Assembly: GCF_022179765.1 (NCBI RefSeq)
Contig: NZ_BPRE01000008.1
Coordinates: forward strand, 186,001-250,000
From: Methylorubrum suomiense
GTDB lineage: Bacteria; Pseudomonadota; Alphaproteobacteria; Rhizobiales; Beijerinckiaceae
Reading direction: 5' to 3'
DNA length: 64,000 nucleotides
Shown: positions 20,687 through 28,455 of the stretch, piece by piece
Numbering within the stretch: the stretch's first letter is position 1
Layout of the letters: every line of letters begins with the position of its first letter
The notes under the pieces: generated by a model
The model's database searches: none
Seen by the model: the letters and a program-made list of their open reading frames with translations, nothing else
What the model was told of the DNA's origin: nothing
Made by a program: the position numbers and the translations under genes

Positions 20687-21346
20687 TCAGGCGTCGGTCT
20701 CGTCCGGGGTCGCGGACGGCGGACGGATGCCGTAGCGGCTCTCGAGGCCCGGATTCGAGCGCGGGGCTCGCTCGGCGAATTCGCGGCGGGGACCTTCCCC
20801 AGGTGCGCGGGCCGGGCGCTCGCTCGGATCGCGCCCGATGCGGTTGGCGAGATGGGCCAGTTCCACGAATTCATCGGCTTGGCGACGCAGGTCGTCGGCG
20901 ATCATCGGGGGCTGGGTCTGGATGGTCGAGACCACGGAGACCCGGACGCCCTTGCGCTGGACGGCCTCGACGAGCGAACGGAAATCGCCGTCTCCGGAGA
21001 ACAGCACCATCTGATCGAGATGCGGGGCGAGTTCGAGCGCGTCGATGGCGAGCTCGATATCCATGTTGCCCTTGATCTTGCGGCGGCCCGACGAGTCCGT
21101 AAACTCCTTGACGGGTTTGGTGACCACCCGATACCCGTTATAGTCGAGCCAATCGATCAACGGGCGGATTGAGGAATACTCCTGATCCTCGATCATGGCA
21201 GTATAGTAGAAAGCGCGAATGAGATTGTCGCGACTCTGGAAATCCTTGAGAAGCCGCTTGTAATCGATGTCGAAGCCGAGCGCCTTGGTGGTCGCGTAGA
21301 GATTTGCTCCATCTATGAAAATGGCAGTACGTTGCCGATCGCTCAT
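20687..21346 (-). CDS. NYN domain (LabA-like) putative RNase
   Basis: A roughly 219-residue protein with a NYN/LabA-type PIN-like nuclease domain in residues 5-150. The acidic metal-binding residues are in IFIDGANLY, GNMDIELAIDAL and FSGDGDF. The C-terminal 60 residues are basic, Pro- and Arg-rich and likely disordered, perhaps for RNA binding. The start is unclear: ATG 21346 has a weak purine-rich site, ATG 21358 four codons upstream has none. Preceded by a low-GC intergenic region with an inverted repeat at 21379-21400. RNase activity is inferred from the family. Confidence 0.8.
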   Translation of the reverse strand: MSDRQRTAIFIDGANLYATTKALGFDIDYKRLLKDFQSRDNLIRAFYYTAMIEDQEYSSIRPLIDWLDYNGYRVVTKPVKEFTDSSGRRKIKGNMDIELAIDALELAPHLDQMVLFSGDGDFRSLVEAVQRKGVRVSVVSTIQTQPPMIADDLRRQADEFVELAHLANRIGRDPSERPARAPGEGPRREFAERAPRSNPGLESRYGIRPPSATPDETDA

Positions 21347-21358
21347 CGTTCTATCCAT

Positions 21359-21733
21359 GTGTTTGCGTTGTCTGAAAAATCACGAAAATGAGTTCGTGAT
21401 GAAATGACTATCTTGTGACATAGACGAGCATATTTTCATCGAACAGGTTAGCGGAGTGTCCCACATCTTTCGATTGAGGGATTCAGGCGTTGCCTATTTG
21501 AGGAGCATATTATCTAGCGGGTTCTTATAAGACGACACTCACAGGGTTCGTCTGACCGAGCGCTGACAGGCTGTCAAGCTGAGCGAAAGGTAAACGTTTC
21601 GTAGCGGCGGCATCGCGCCCAGTTGGGCAGAAAATGTCCCGACCCCTGGTTGCGTATTCCTGGCCGCGATCACGCAGTTAATGTCGCTGGATGATTTGAG
21701 CGACCTGAGGTTGATCGCGGCCAATCCCGCTTA
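21359..21733. other. low-GC intergenic region between pyrE and the NYN gene
   Basis: About 375 bases, clearly less GC-rich than the genes on either side. It holds an inverted repeat next to the NYN start (21379-21400) and a near-palindrome TGACAG-G-CTGTCA (21564-21576). A 61-codon leftward open frame (21539-21724) has no ribosome site and no recognisable product. The NYN promoter is probably in the A/T-rich part near 21400-21530. Confidence 0.5.
21379..21400. promoter_or_regulatory. inverted repeat upstream of the NYN gene
   Basis: Perfect 8-base arms ATCACGAA / TTCGTGAT with a 6-base spacer, 33 bases before the NYN start at 21346. Its size and position fit an operator for a dimeric regulator or a 5' UTR hairpin. 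Confidence 0.45.
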
Positions 21734-22324
21734 TCAGGGCTTGAGCATTGCACGACTACCCGGCTTGATGGCCGGAATGGCGGCGAGTTCGGGCGGCAAG
21801 GCGTCCGCCGGGTAAGTCGGAATATCGAGGGCGGCGAGCGACACCAACGGCAATCCGATTTCGCCACGGCCGCCCGAGCGATCGATCAGGCAGGCGGCCC
21901 CCACCACCTCTCCGGCCTCGTCCTTCAGGGATGCCAAGCATTCCCGCGCCGACAGACCGGTCGTCACGATATCCTCGACAATCACGGCACGGGTGCCGGA
22001 GGGAATCGTGAACCCGCGTCGCAGGGTGAAGGGACCGCCGGGATCGCGTTCGACGAAAATAGCCTTGGCCCCGAGATGGCGGGCGGTCTCGTAACCGGGG
22101 ACGATGCCGCCGATGGCGGGCGAAACGACGATATCGATCCGCCCGAACCGTGCGGTGATCGCCTCCGCCAAAGCGCGGCACAGCCGCTCGGTCCGCACCG
22201 GATCGGAGAAGATCGTCATCTTCTGAAGAAAGACCGGCGAGCGCAGGCCCGAACTCAGGATGAAATGCCCCTGCAACAGCGCGCCTGCCGAGCGAAATTC
22301 TTCGAGAACATCATCCGCGTTCAT
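21734..22324 (-). CDS. pyrE: orotate phosphoribosyltransferase
   Basis: PyrE (196 residues) joins orotate to PRPP to give orotidine monophosphate in pyrimidine synthesis. The PRPP-binding loop is [10 protein letters not shown] (residues 114-123) with its paired acidic residues. The catalytic flexible-loop region and the [11 protein letters not shown] substrate segment near residue 22 are also present. Length and start are normal. It lies downstream of rsh and rpoZ on the same strand, with an ATPase gene inserted between. Confidence 0.95.
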   Translation of the reverse strand: MNADDVLEEFRSAGALLQGHFILSSGLRSPVFLQKMTIFSDPVRTERLCRALAEAITARFGRIDIVVSPAIGGIVPGYETARHLGAKAIFVERDPGGPFTLRRGFTIPSGTRAVIVEDIVTTGLSARECLASLKDEAGEVVGAACLIDRSGGRGEIGLPLVSLAALDIPTYPADALPPELAAIPAIKPGSRAMLKP

Positions 22325-22564
22325 CGCAACCTGCCTTCAATCCCATGCGCCGGCGCTTGTCGCAGCGGCGCGGGCAGGGTGCAAGCGGCCCACGCTCGAC
22401 CGGTGTGCACTCCGCTGGGGTCAAAAGGGCGGTTCTGCCGCGAGCCTCAAGGCCCGACGCGATACGAGGGTTGCTTCGGCTGGCTGGCGGAGGGTGAAGA
22501 GCGCGGTGGAGCACGACAAGATCTTGCTTCGCGGACGGTTCGTGATCCCGTCTCACCGCGCGGA

Positions 22565-23317
22565 TCACTCTTCGATCATGGCTTTGATCATGCCGTGCGG
22601 ATCGCTCACGAATTCACGCATGATCCGGAAATGATCGGTATCCTGCAACGCGACCGGCTCCAATCCGTATCGGCTCATCCGCAGCAGATGCGCGTTCGGA
22701 TACCCCATGATGATCGGGGAATGCGTCACGATCAGCACCTGGCTCTGCCGACCGACCTCCATCCGATCGAGCAGCTTCAGGAAGTCGAATTGGCGTTTCG
22801 GCGACAGCGCCGATTCCGGCTCGTCGAACAGGAAGAGGCCGGGCTTCGTGCAGCGCTCTTCGAAGAAGCGGATGAAGCCTTCCCCGTGGGAATGGGACAG
22901 GAAGTCGGCGGACGGACTCCCCGCCTCGTCGAGATAACGTGCGACGGCGAAGAAGCTCTCGGCGCGAAAGAACCAGCCTCGATTAACCTTAGGTAGCCAG
23001 CTCGCCCTGAGAGATCGGGCAAGCCTCCCGCCTCCCATTTCCTTCGCACGCACATTGTCGACGGCGCGATAGCCAGGGCCGCCTCCGCTCTCATCGAACC
23101 CTGCGAGAACCGCGATCCCCTCCAGGAGCGTCGATTTGCCGACGCCGTTCTCCCCAGCAATGATCGTGATCGGATGATCGAACGCGATTTCGAACGTGCC
23201 GCTGCCGAACAGGGGGAGACAATAAGGATAGACGGAGGGATCATGAGTTGGCCCCGCGTCCAGCCAGACCTTCCGCAAGTAGGGAGGCGGCAGGGGCCTC
23301 CGAGCCGATCGCGCCAC
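22565..23317 (-). CDS. RecF/SMC-like AAA family ATPase
   Basis: A 250-residue stand-alone ATPase. Walker A is GENGVGKST (residues 55-63) and Walker B LFLFDEPES (162-170). A signature-like SHGEGF lies at 143-148 and a switch His in VTHSPIIM near residue 198. It has no transmembrane partner and no coiled coil of note, which sets it apart from transporters and links it to the predicted ATPases related to RecF and SMC heads. The start is a GTG at 23317 at the beginning of the conserved part, with no clear ribosome site. It sits alone between rsh and pyrE. No specific function can be named. Confidence 0.75.
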   Translation of the reverse strand: MARSARRPLPPPYLRKVWLDAGPTHDPSVYPYCLPLFGSGTFEIAFDHPITIIAGENGVGKSTLLEGIAVLAGFDESGGGPGYRAVDNVRAKEMGGGRLARSLRASWLPKVNRGWFFRAESFFAVARYLDEAGSPSADFLSHSHGEGFIRFFEERCTKPGLFLFDEPESALSPKRQFDFLKLLDRMEVGRQSQVLIVTHSPIIMGYPNAHLLRMSRYGLEPVALQDTDHFRIMREFVSDPHGMIKAMIEE

Positions 23318-23526
23318 CGGGTCGTCTCCATGATCGCGTATCTCACCGCGACTGCCGCTTCGTTCGACCTCGCGGTCTTCCCACCGGCAGGATGATGAGA
23401 GCTTTTCGTGTAAGCTTTCAGCGCTCTCGACTTCGGATACAACTCAGCGGCCGCATTGCTGGAAAGTCCGCTGGTGCGCGATCCGTCGCTGGCGGAGCGG
23501 CCTTTCTACAGTCATCAGCCGGCGCC

Positions 23527-25737
23527 CTAACCGTTGATCCGCTCCACGCGGCTGACCGAGCGCTTGCCGCGCAAGTCAGCGACGATGGCGGTGAGGTGTT
23601 TGAGGTCCGGCACCGAGAGATCGATGGCGATGTCGGTGAAGTCCTGGGTGCGGCGCTTCATCGAGACGTTGTCGATATTGCCGTCATGTTCGGCGATGAC
23701 CTGCGCGATCTGTGCGAGCGTGCCGGGCTCGTTCATCGATTCGAGAGCGATGCGGGCGGGGAAGCGCTCATTCGAATCCTCCACGTCCCAGCGGACATCG
23801 AGCCAGCGCTCGGGTTCGTTGTCGAAGGCCGCGAGCGCCGCCGATTGGATCGGATAGATCGTCACGCCGACGCCCGGCGTCAGGATCCCGACGATGCGGT
23901 CCCCCGGCAAGGCACCGCCATTGGGGGCGAAGCTCACCGGCAGATCGCCGGCCAATCCCCGGATCGGGATCGCGCCCGGTCCGCTGCCGTCCCCGGAGAA
24001 GGTCAGGCGCATCGTCTGATCCCCGGAGCGGGTGAGACGTCCGGCCCCGCCATTCGCCGCCGCGCTGCTGGAGCGACGCTCATCCTTGAAGTCGGGATAG
24101 ACCGCTTTGACCACGTCGCCGGAGAACATCTCACCGCGCCCGACAGCGGCGAACACGTCCTCGGTCGAGGCGCGGGCCAATCGGGGCAGGGCGCCCCGCA
24201 GCTTCTCGTCGGAAAAGCTCTTACCTGCGCGCTCGAAGGCGCGGTCGAGGATCTGCCGACCGAGTCCCGCATATTGGCGGCGCACGGCGGCACGGGTCGC
24301 CCGCCGGATCGCGGCCCGCGCTTTGCCGGTGACGACGAGCGATTCCCAGGCTGCGGGCGGGGCGGCGCCGTCGGAGCAGGCGATCTCGACCTCGTCGCCG
24401 TTGGCGAGTTCGTGCAGGAGCGGCGCGAGCCGACCGTTGATCTTCGCGCCCACCGCCGAGTTGCCGATATCGGTGTGCACCGCGTAGGCGAAGTCGATCG
24501 GCGTCGCCCCCCGGGGCAGGGCGATCAGCCGACCCTTCGGGGTGAAGCAGAACACCTGATCCTGAAACAGTTCGAGCTTGGTATGCTCGAGGAATTCTTC
24601 CGGTGAATCCCCTTCGGCCAGCAACTCGATAGTTCGGCGCAGCCATTGATAGGCGCCGCTCTCCGTCGCGAGCCGGGGATGCACCTCGCCCTCGCCGGCG
24701 GCTGCACCCTCTTTATAAAGCGCGTGGGCGGCGATGCCGTATTCGGCGATCTCGTCCATCGCCGCCGTGCGAATCTGAAGCTCGACGCGGCGCTGCTTCG
24801 GGCCGATCACCGTCGTGTGGATCGATCGATAGTCGTTCTGCTTGGGCGTCGAGATATAGTCTTTGTAGCGACCGGGAACCATCGGCCAGCTGGTATGGAC
24901 CACGCCGAGCGCCGCGTAGCACTCCGCCAAGGTGCCGACGATGACGCGGAAACCGACGATGTCGGACAATTGCTCGAAGGCGACCGACTTGCGCTCCATC
25001 TTGGACCAGATCGAATAGGGGCGCTTCAGCCGCCCCTTCACCTGGGCCGTGAGCCCTTGGGCGGCGAGCCGCGCGGTCAGATCGTGCTCGATGCTCTCGA
25101 TGACGTTGCTGGATTTGGCCGAGAGGTCTTCCAGCCGCTTGGTAATGGTGGCGAAGACCTCGGGCTTGAGCACGCGGAAGGACAGGTCCTCCAACTCGTC
25201 GCGCATCTCCTGGATGCCCATACGCCCGGCTAGGGGGGCATAGATGTCGAGGGTTTCCTCGGCGATCCGGGTGCGCTTCTCCGGAGGCATGAAGTGGAGG
25301 GTGCGCATATTGTGGGTGCGGTCGGCAAGCTTGACCAGCAGCACCCGCACGTCCTCGGCCACCGCCAGAAGCAGCTTGCGGAAATTCTCGCCCTGGACCG
25401 CGCGCTTCGACACGAGGTCGAGCCGCTTGAGCTTGGTCAGGCCGTCGACCAGCGCGCCGATCTCGTCGCCGAAGATGCCACGGATCTCGTCGAGGGTCGC
25501 CGCGGTGTCTTCCACCGTGTCGTGCAGAACCGCCGCAACGATAGTCGCATCGTCGAGATGCAGATCGGTGAGGATCGCCGCGACTTCGAGGGGATGGGCG
25601 AAGAAGGGGTCGCCGGAGGCACGCTTCTGCGTGCCGTGCGCCCGCATGGCGTAGACATAGGCGCGGTTGAGAAGCGCCTCGTTCGTGGTCGGGTTGTAGC
25701 GCTTGACCCGTTCCACGAGCTCGTATTGGCGCATCAT
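23527..25737 (-). CDS. rsh: bifunctional (p)ppGpp synthetase/hydrolase, RelA/SpoT (Rsh)
   Basis: The single long Rsh protein of alphaproteobacteria (about 736 residues), which makes and degrades the starvation alarmone (p)ppGpp. Domains in order: an HD hydrolase (HGTQKR, then HDTVEDT), the synthetase with DYISTPKQNDYRSIHTTV, a TGS domain, and a C-terminal ACT domain (MNEPGTLAQIAQVI). Both catalytic halves keep their key motifs, so both activities are expected. The start is ATG 25737 or 25734. It follows rpoZ on the same strand, the usual neighbour order. Acts in the cytosol with the ribosome. Confidence 0.95.
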   Translation of the reverse strand: MMRQYELVERVKRYNPTTNEALLNRAYVYAMRAHGTQKRASGDPFFAHPLEVAAILTDLHLDDATIVAAVLHDTVEDTAATLDEIRGIFGDEIGALVDGLTKLKRLDLVSKRAVQGENFRKLLLAVAEDVRVLLVKLADRTHNMRTLHFMPPEKRTRIAEETLDIYAPLAGRMGIQEMRDELEDLSFRVLKPEVFATITKRLEDLSAKSSNVIESIEHDLTARLAAQGLTAQVKGRLKRPYSIWSKMERKSVAFEQLSDIVGFRVIVGTLAECYAALGVVHTSWPMVPGRYKDYISTPKQNDYRSIHTTVIGPKQRRVELQIRTAAMDEIAEYGIAAHALYKEGAAAGEGEVHPRLATESGAYQWLRRTIELLAEGDSPEEFLEHTKLELFQDQVFCFTPKGRLIALPRGATPIDFAYAVHTDIGNSAVGAKINGRLAPLLHELANGDEVEIACSDGAAPPAAWESLVVTGKARAAIRRATRAAVRRQYAGLGRQILDRAFERAGKSFSDEKLRGALPRLARASTEDVFAAVGRGEMFSGDVVKAVYPDFKDERRSSSAAANGGAGRLTRSGDQTMRLTFSGDGSGPGAIPIRGLAGDLPVSFAPNGGALPGDRIVGILTPGVGVTIYPIQSAALAAFDNEPERWLDVRWDVEDSNERFPARIALESMNEPGTLAQIAQVIAEHDGNIDNVSMKRRTQDFTDIAIDLSVPDLKHLTAIVADLRGKRSVSRVERING

Positions 25738-25877
25738 CCGCCGGGGATTCCTAACACGCAGATCGCACAATCCGACCGGGATGGCCGCGACGTCCTGCGC
25801 TCAGCTTCCCGCATCGAGCGCCTTTGCGCCAGATGCAAGGCGTCGCAGACGTTGCAGTTTCGTCGTCCCGAACCCGC

Positions 25878-25897
25878 TTTCGGCGCATGCGCCGAAA
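25878..25897. repeat. perfect 20-base palindrome between rpoZ and rsh
   Basis: A self-complementary sequence, TTTCGGCGCA followed by its exact complement, in the 225-base gap between rpoZ and rsh. Next to the rpoZ terminator hairpin. It could extend the terminator, form a cruciform or be a copy of a dispersed palindromic repeat. Confidence 0.6.
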
Positions 25898-25904
25898 ACG
25901 ACGA

Positions 25905-25934
25905 CGCCCGCCGCTCGAGAGACGAGGGCGGGCG
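25905..25934 (-). terminator. likely terminator of rpoZ
   Basis: Perfect 8-base-pair arms (25905-25912 and 25927-25934, 14-base loop) starting 29 bases past the rpoZ stop; on the minus strand it is followed by a T-rich stretch (GTCGTCGTTTTC). Confidence 0.6.
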
Positions 25935-25962
25935 CGAACCTCTCGGGAAGACCGGGCCGAAC

Positions 25963-26373
25963 TTACTCGGCTTCGTCGTCCGTCTCGGTCGGCGGAGCGA
26001 GGTTCTCCAGGCCGCGGAGCAGGTCATCCTCGCTCATGCGGTCGAACTGGACATCCTTGTCGTCCGACGAGGATTGCGGCGCCACGGCGGCGGCGGCCGG
26101 CGACGAGGAGAGCAGTGGCACGGTCTCGGCCTCGGGCTCGTCCACCTCGACGTATTTCTGCATCGAATGGATCAGCTGCTCCTTGAGGTCCTCGGCAGTG
26201 ATCGTCTCGTCGCCGATCTCGCGCAGGGCCACGACCGGGTTCTTGTCGCGGTCGCGCTCGATCGTCAGCGGGGCGCCGGCAGCCAGCAGGCGGGCGCGGT
26301 GGCTGGCGAGCAGGACCAGTTCGAACCGGTTCTCGACCTTCTCGATGCAGTCTTCGACGGTAACGCGAGCCAT
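25963..26373 (-). CDS. rpoZ: RNA polymerase omega subunit
   Basis: RpoZ (136 residues) aids RNA polymerase assembly and, in many bacteria, part of the ppGpp binding site. The conserved start [20 protein letters not shown] and the [12 protein letters not shown] block are diagnostic. The C-terminal half is acidic and disordered, as in relatives. The ATG at 26373 is set by the family start and a GGAGC-type site; the frame runs on upstream as noise. Followed by rsh, so the two ppGpp-related genes lie together. Confidence 0.96.
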   Translation of the reverse strand: MARVTVEDCIEKVENRFELVLLASHRARLLAAGAPLTIERDRDKNPVVALREIGDETITAEDLKEQLIHSMQKYVEVDEPEAETVPLLSSSPAAAAVAPQSSSDDKDVQFDRMSEDDLLRGLENLAPPTETDDEAE

Positions 26374-26537
26374 GCGAGGCGGCTCCTTCCTCGGGCAGAA
26401 CGGACGATGTGCGTGATGAACGCGTCTCCTACACCGGATGCCGCCGCGCAACAAGCGGCGCGCGGTTGACCTGTCCGGGGGGCGGGCGACGGCACGCAGC
26501 ACCCTGTGGACGGTCGAGCGGGCGTTCGCACCTGCCA

Positions 26538-26564
26538 GGAACATTCACGGAATCGTGCGGTTCC
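26538..26564. promoter_or_regulatory. EcfG-like promoter candidate, palindromic
   Basis: GGAAC (26538-26542), 17 bases, then GTTCC (26560-26564). Read rightward this is GGAAC-N16-GGTT, one base off the alphaproteobacterial general-stress consensus GGAAC-N16/17-CGTT, about 140 bases before the YqcI-type gene. Read leftward it is GGAAC-N16-TGTT, about 165 bases before rpoZ. Direction and activity are unproven. Confidence 0.4.
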
Positions 26565-26700
26565 CACCGCACTCCGACCCGAGCCGTACGCCGGGCACAC
26601 GACCATGTCGGAGGACTTCCCCACCATCCCACCGTGGCCGGGCCAGCCGGCCCGCTGTCGACGCTTGCCCGCGTCGGCTCGCCTGCACGCACGAGGTGTC

Positions 26701-27456
26701 ATGCTGCTGCCTACCGACGATGCCGGCCATCCGCTCGCCGAACGATTCCGGCACTTCATTCGTCAACAACCGTTCCCCTGTGTCGGTGCCAAATCTGCCC
26801 TGTCCCGCGGGCGTCTCAAGGTGATGGTCGCGCACGACATCGCGTCGGACCGGGATGACGGGCGGATCTACCCGGCGATCCTCGCCTTCATCAGCCGGTA
26901 CCGAAGCCGGCCCGAACTGTTTCAAAGCTTCGCCGTCGTCTTCGAGACATCCGGCCTGCTGTCCGAAGAAGCGTTCGAGGCGGCCCTGTGGGCGCGCATG
27001 CAATCGCTGTCGGATCGTGACAGCGGTCTCGGTCACAGCCACGACCCGCGCGTCGCTGCCGATCCGGACGATCCGCATTTCTCGATGAGCCTGGGTGGAG
27101 AAGGCTTCTTCATCGTCGGCCTGCATCCGCGGGCCAGCCGACGGGCCCGGCGCTTCGAGGCCCCGGTCCTCGTGTTCAACCTGCACGACCAGTTCGCGCG
27201 GCTGCGCGAGGAAGGCCGCTACGAGCGGCTGCGCGACTCCATTGTCGAGCGCGATGTCGCCTGGGCGGGTTCGCCCAATCCGATGCTCGCTCAGCACGGC
27301 GAGCGCTCCGCGGCTCGCCAATTCAGCGGCCGGGCGGTGCCGGAGGATTGGGTCTGTCCCTACAGCCGCAGAACAGGCAGCCCGGCATACGATGCGCAAC
27401 AGATCGCCGCCGATCTGCGCTCGGGCGCCTTCCTCATCGACCAGATGGAAGGCTGA
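26701..27456 (+). CDS. YqcI/YcgG family protein, putative heme-dependent N-hydroxylase
   Basis: A 251-residue protein of the YqcI/YcgG family, to which GntA, the heme-dependent N-hydroxylase of guanitoxin synthesis, belongs. The diagnostic run is clear: FPCVGAKSAL (residues 25-34), GLHPRASRRARRF (140-152, with His142 a possible heme ligand), LVFNLHDQFARLR (157-169), GSPNPMLAQHG (190-200), QFSGRAVPEDWVCPY (207-221). I place the start at ATG 26701, which has a GAGG site; an ATG at 26605 in the same frame has none. First gene of a three-gene operon: the next starts two bases after its stop. The substrate is unknown; an amino acid or guanidine-type nitrogen is the best guess from characterised relatives. 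Confidence 0.78.
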   Translation: MLLPTDDAGHPLAERFRHFIRQQPFPCVGAKSALSRGRLKVMVAHDIASDRDDGRIYPAILAFISRYRSRPELFQSFAVVFETSGLLSEEAFEAALWARMQSLSDRDSGLGHSHDPRVAADPDDPHFSMSLGGEGFFIVGLHPRASRRARRFEAPVLVFNLHDQFARLREEGRYERLRDSIVERDVAWAGSPNPMLAQHGERSAARQFSGRAVPEDWVCPYSRRTGSPAYDAQQIAADLRSGAFLIDQMEG

Positions 27457-27458
27457 CA

Positions 27459-28454
27459 ATGCGGGAAGCTGTCAGCCCGGTTGTCGATCTTCAAAGAACG
27501 GACGACGCGCGTCGCGATGCACTCTTCGCACTCGCGCAGGCGCTGCGCGAGACGGGCTATCGCTTCACGACCGTGACGCCGGCCTCCCACGGCCATGTCA
27601 ATGCGCGCCCGGAACATGCCCGCGCCCGCTCGCTGCGCGACGTGTTCGGCTGGAGCCGGCCCTTCGAGACCGGGCGGGTGCCGTCGCACTTGCTGAATCT
27701 CATGGAGCGGGCGGGCATTCTTCTGCGCGACCGCAACACCGGTCTCATGCGGGCCGGGCTTCGCCTCTCCAGCCTCGATGACGCGCTGTTCCTGCACGCG
27801 GCCTATCCGCCGCTCGCCGCCGACGCTGTCTTCTTCGGGCCCGACACCGTGCGCTATGTCGGCGCGGTTCAGGCGTATCTCGATGATCGCGCGCGGGCGG
27901 GGCTGCCGGCGCCGCGACGCGGGGTCGATCTCGGCTGCGGCTCGGGGGCCGCCGGCATCCTCGTCGCCAAGCGTCTGCCCGAGGCCGAAATGGTTTTGGT
28001 CGACATCAACCCGGCTGCGCTGGACCTTGCGCAGGTGAACGCCCGGCTCGCCGGCGTGAGCAATATCCGTCCCGCTCTGAGCGACATGCTGCAGGACGTC
28101 GAAGGCGGCTTCGACCTGATCATCTCGAATCCGCCCTTCATGGTTGATGCCGGTGGCCGGGCCTACCGCGACGGTGGCGGAACGCTCGGCGCCGGCCTGC
28201 CGCTCCGGGTGGTCGAGGCGGCCACCGAACGGCTCAACCCGAACGGAAGCCTCGTTCTGTTCACGGGCTCGGCCATCGTCGACGGACATGACGGCTTCCG
28301 CGAGGCCGCCATCGCCCTGTGCGACCGGGCCGGCCTCGACTGGACCTACCGTGAGTACGATCCGGATGCCTATGGCGAGGAACTCGCCGAGCCGGTCTAC
28401 GCGAAAGTCGAGCGCATCGCGCTCTGCGTCCTCACCGCGTCCCAGAGAGCTTGA
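27459..28454 (+). CDS. NPPF-motif class I SAM methyltransferase
   Basis: A 331-residue methyltransferase. The AdoMet loop is DLGCGSG (residues 157-163) with the acidic strand LVDINPAAL after it. The catalytic motif NPPF (224-227) is typical of enzymes that methylate nitrogen on planar or amide groups, as in HemK/PrmC and adenine or guanine methylases. The first 120 residues form a helical domain with no match I can name, so this is not PrmC itself. The ATG follows a GGAAGG site inside the end of the upstream gene. One base separates it from the EgtD-like gene. Substrate unknown; small-molecule N-methylation is inferred from context. Confidence 0.75.
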   Translation: MREAVSPVVDLQRTDDARRDALFALAQALRETGYRFTTVTPASHGHVNARPEHARARSLRDVFGWSRPFETGRVPSHLLNLMERAGILLRDRNTGLMRAGLRLSSLDDALFLHAAYPPLAADAVFFGPDTVRYVGAVQAYLDDRARAGLPAPRRGVDLGCGSGAAGILVAKRLPEAEMVLVDINPAALDLAQVNARLAGVSNIRPALSDMLQDVEGGFDLIISNPPFMVDAGGRAYRDGGGTLGAGLPLRVVEAATERLNPNGSLVLFTGSAIVDGHDGFREAAIALCDRAGLDWTYREYDPDAYGEELAEPVYAKVERIALCVLTASQRA

Positions 28455-28455
28455 G

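Noticed and set aside
21539-21724. 61-codon leftward open frame between pyrE and the NYN gene
   Set aside because: No ribosome-binding site, no recognisable product and low-GC composition unlike coding DNA here.
26506-26700. Upstream extension of the YqcI/YcgG-type frame
   Set aside because: Extra codons lack a ribosome site and family similarity. The start at 26701 has a GAGG site and the expected family length.
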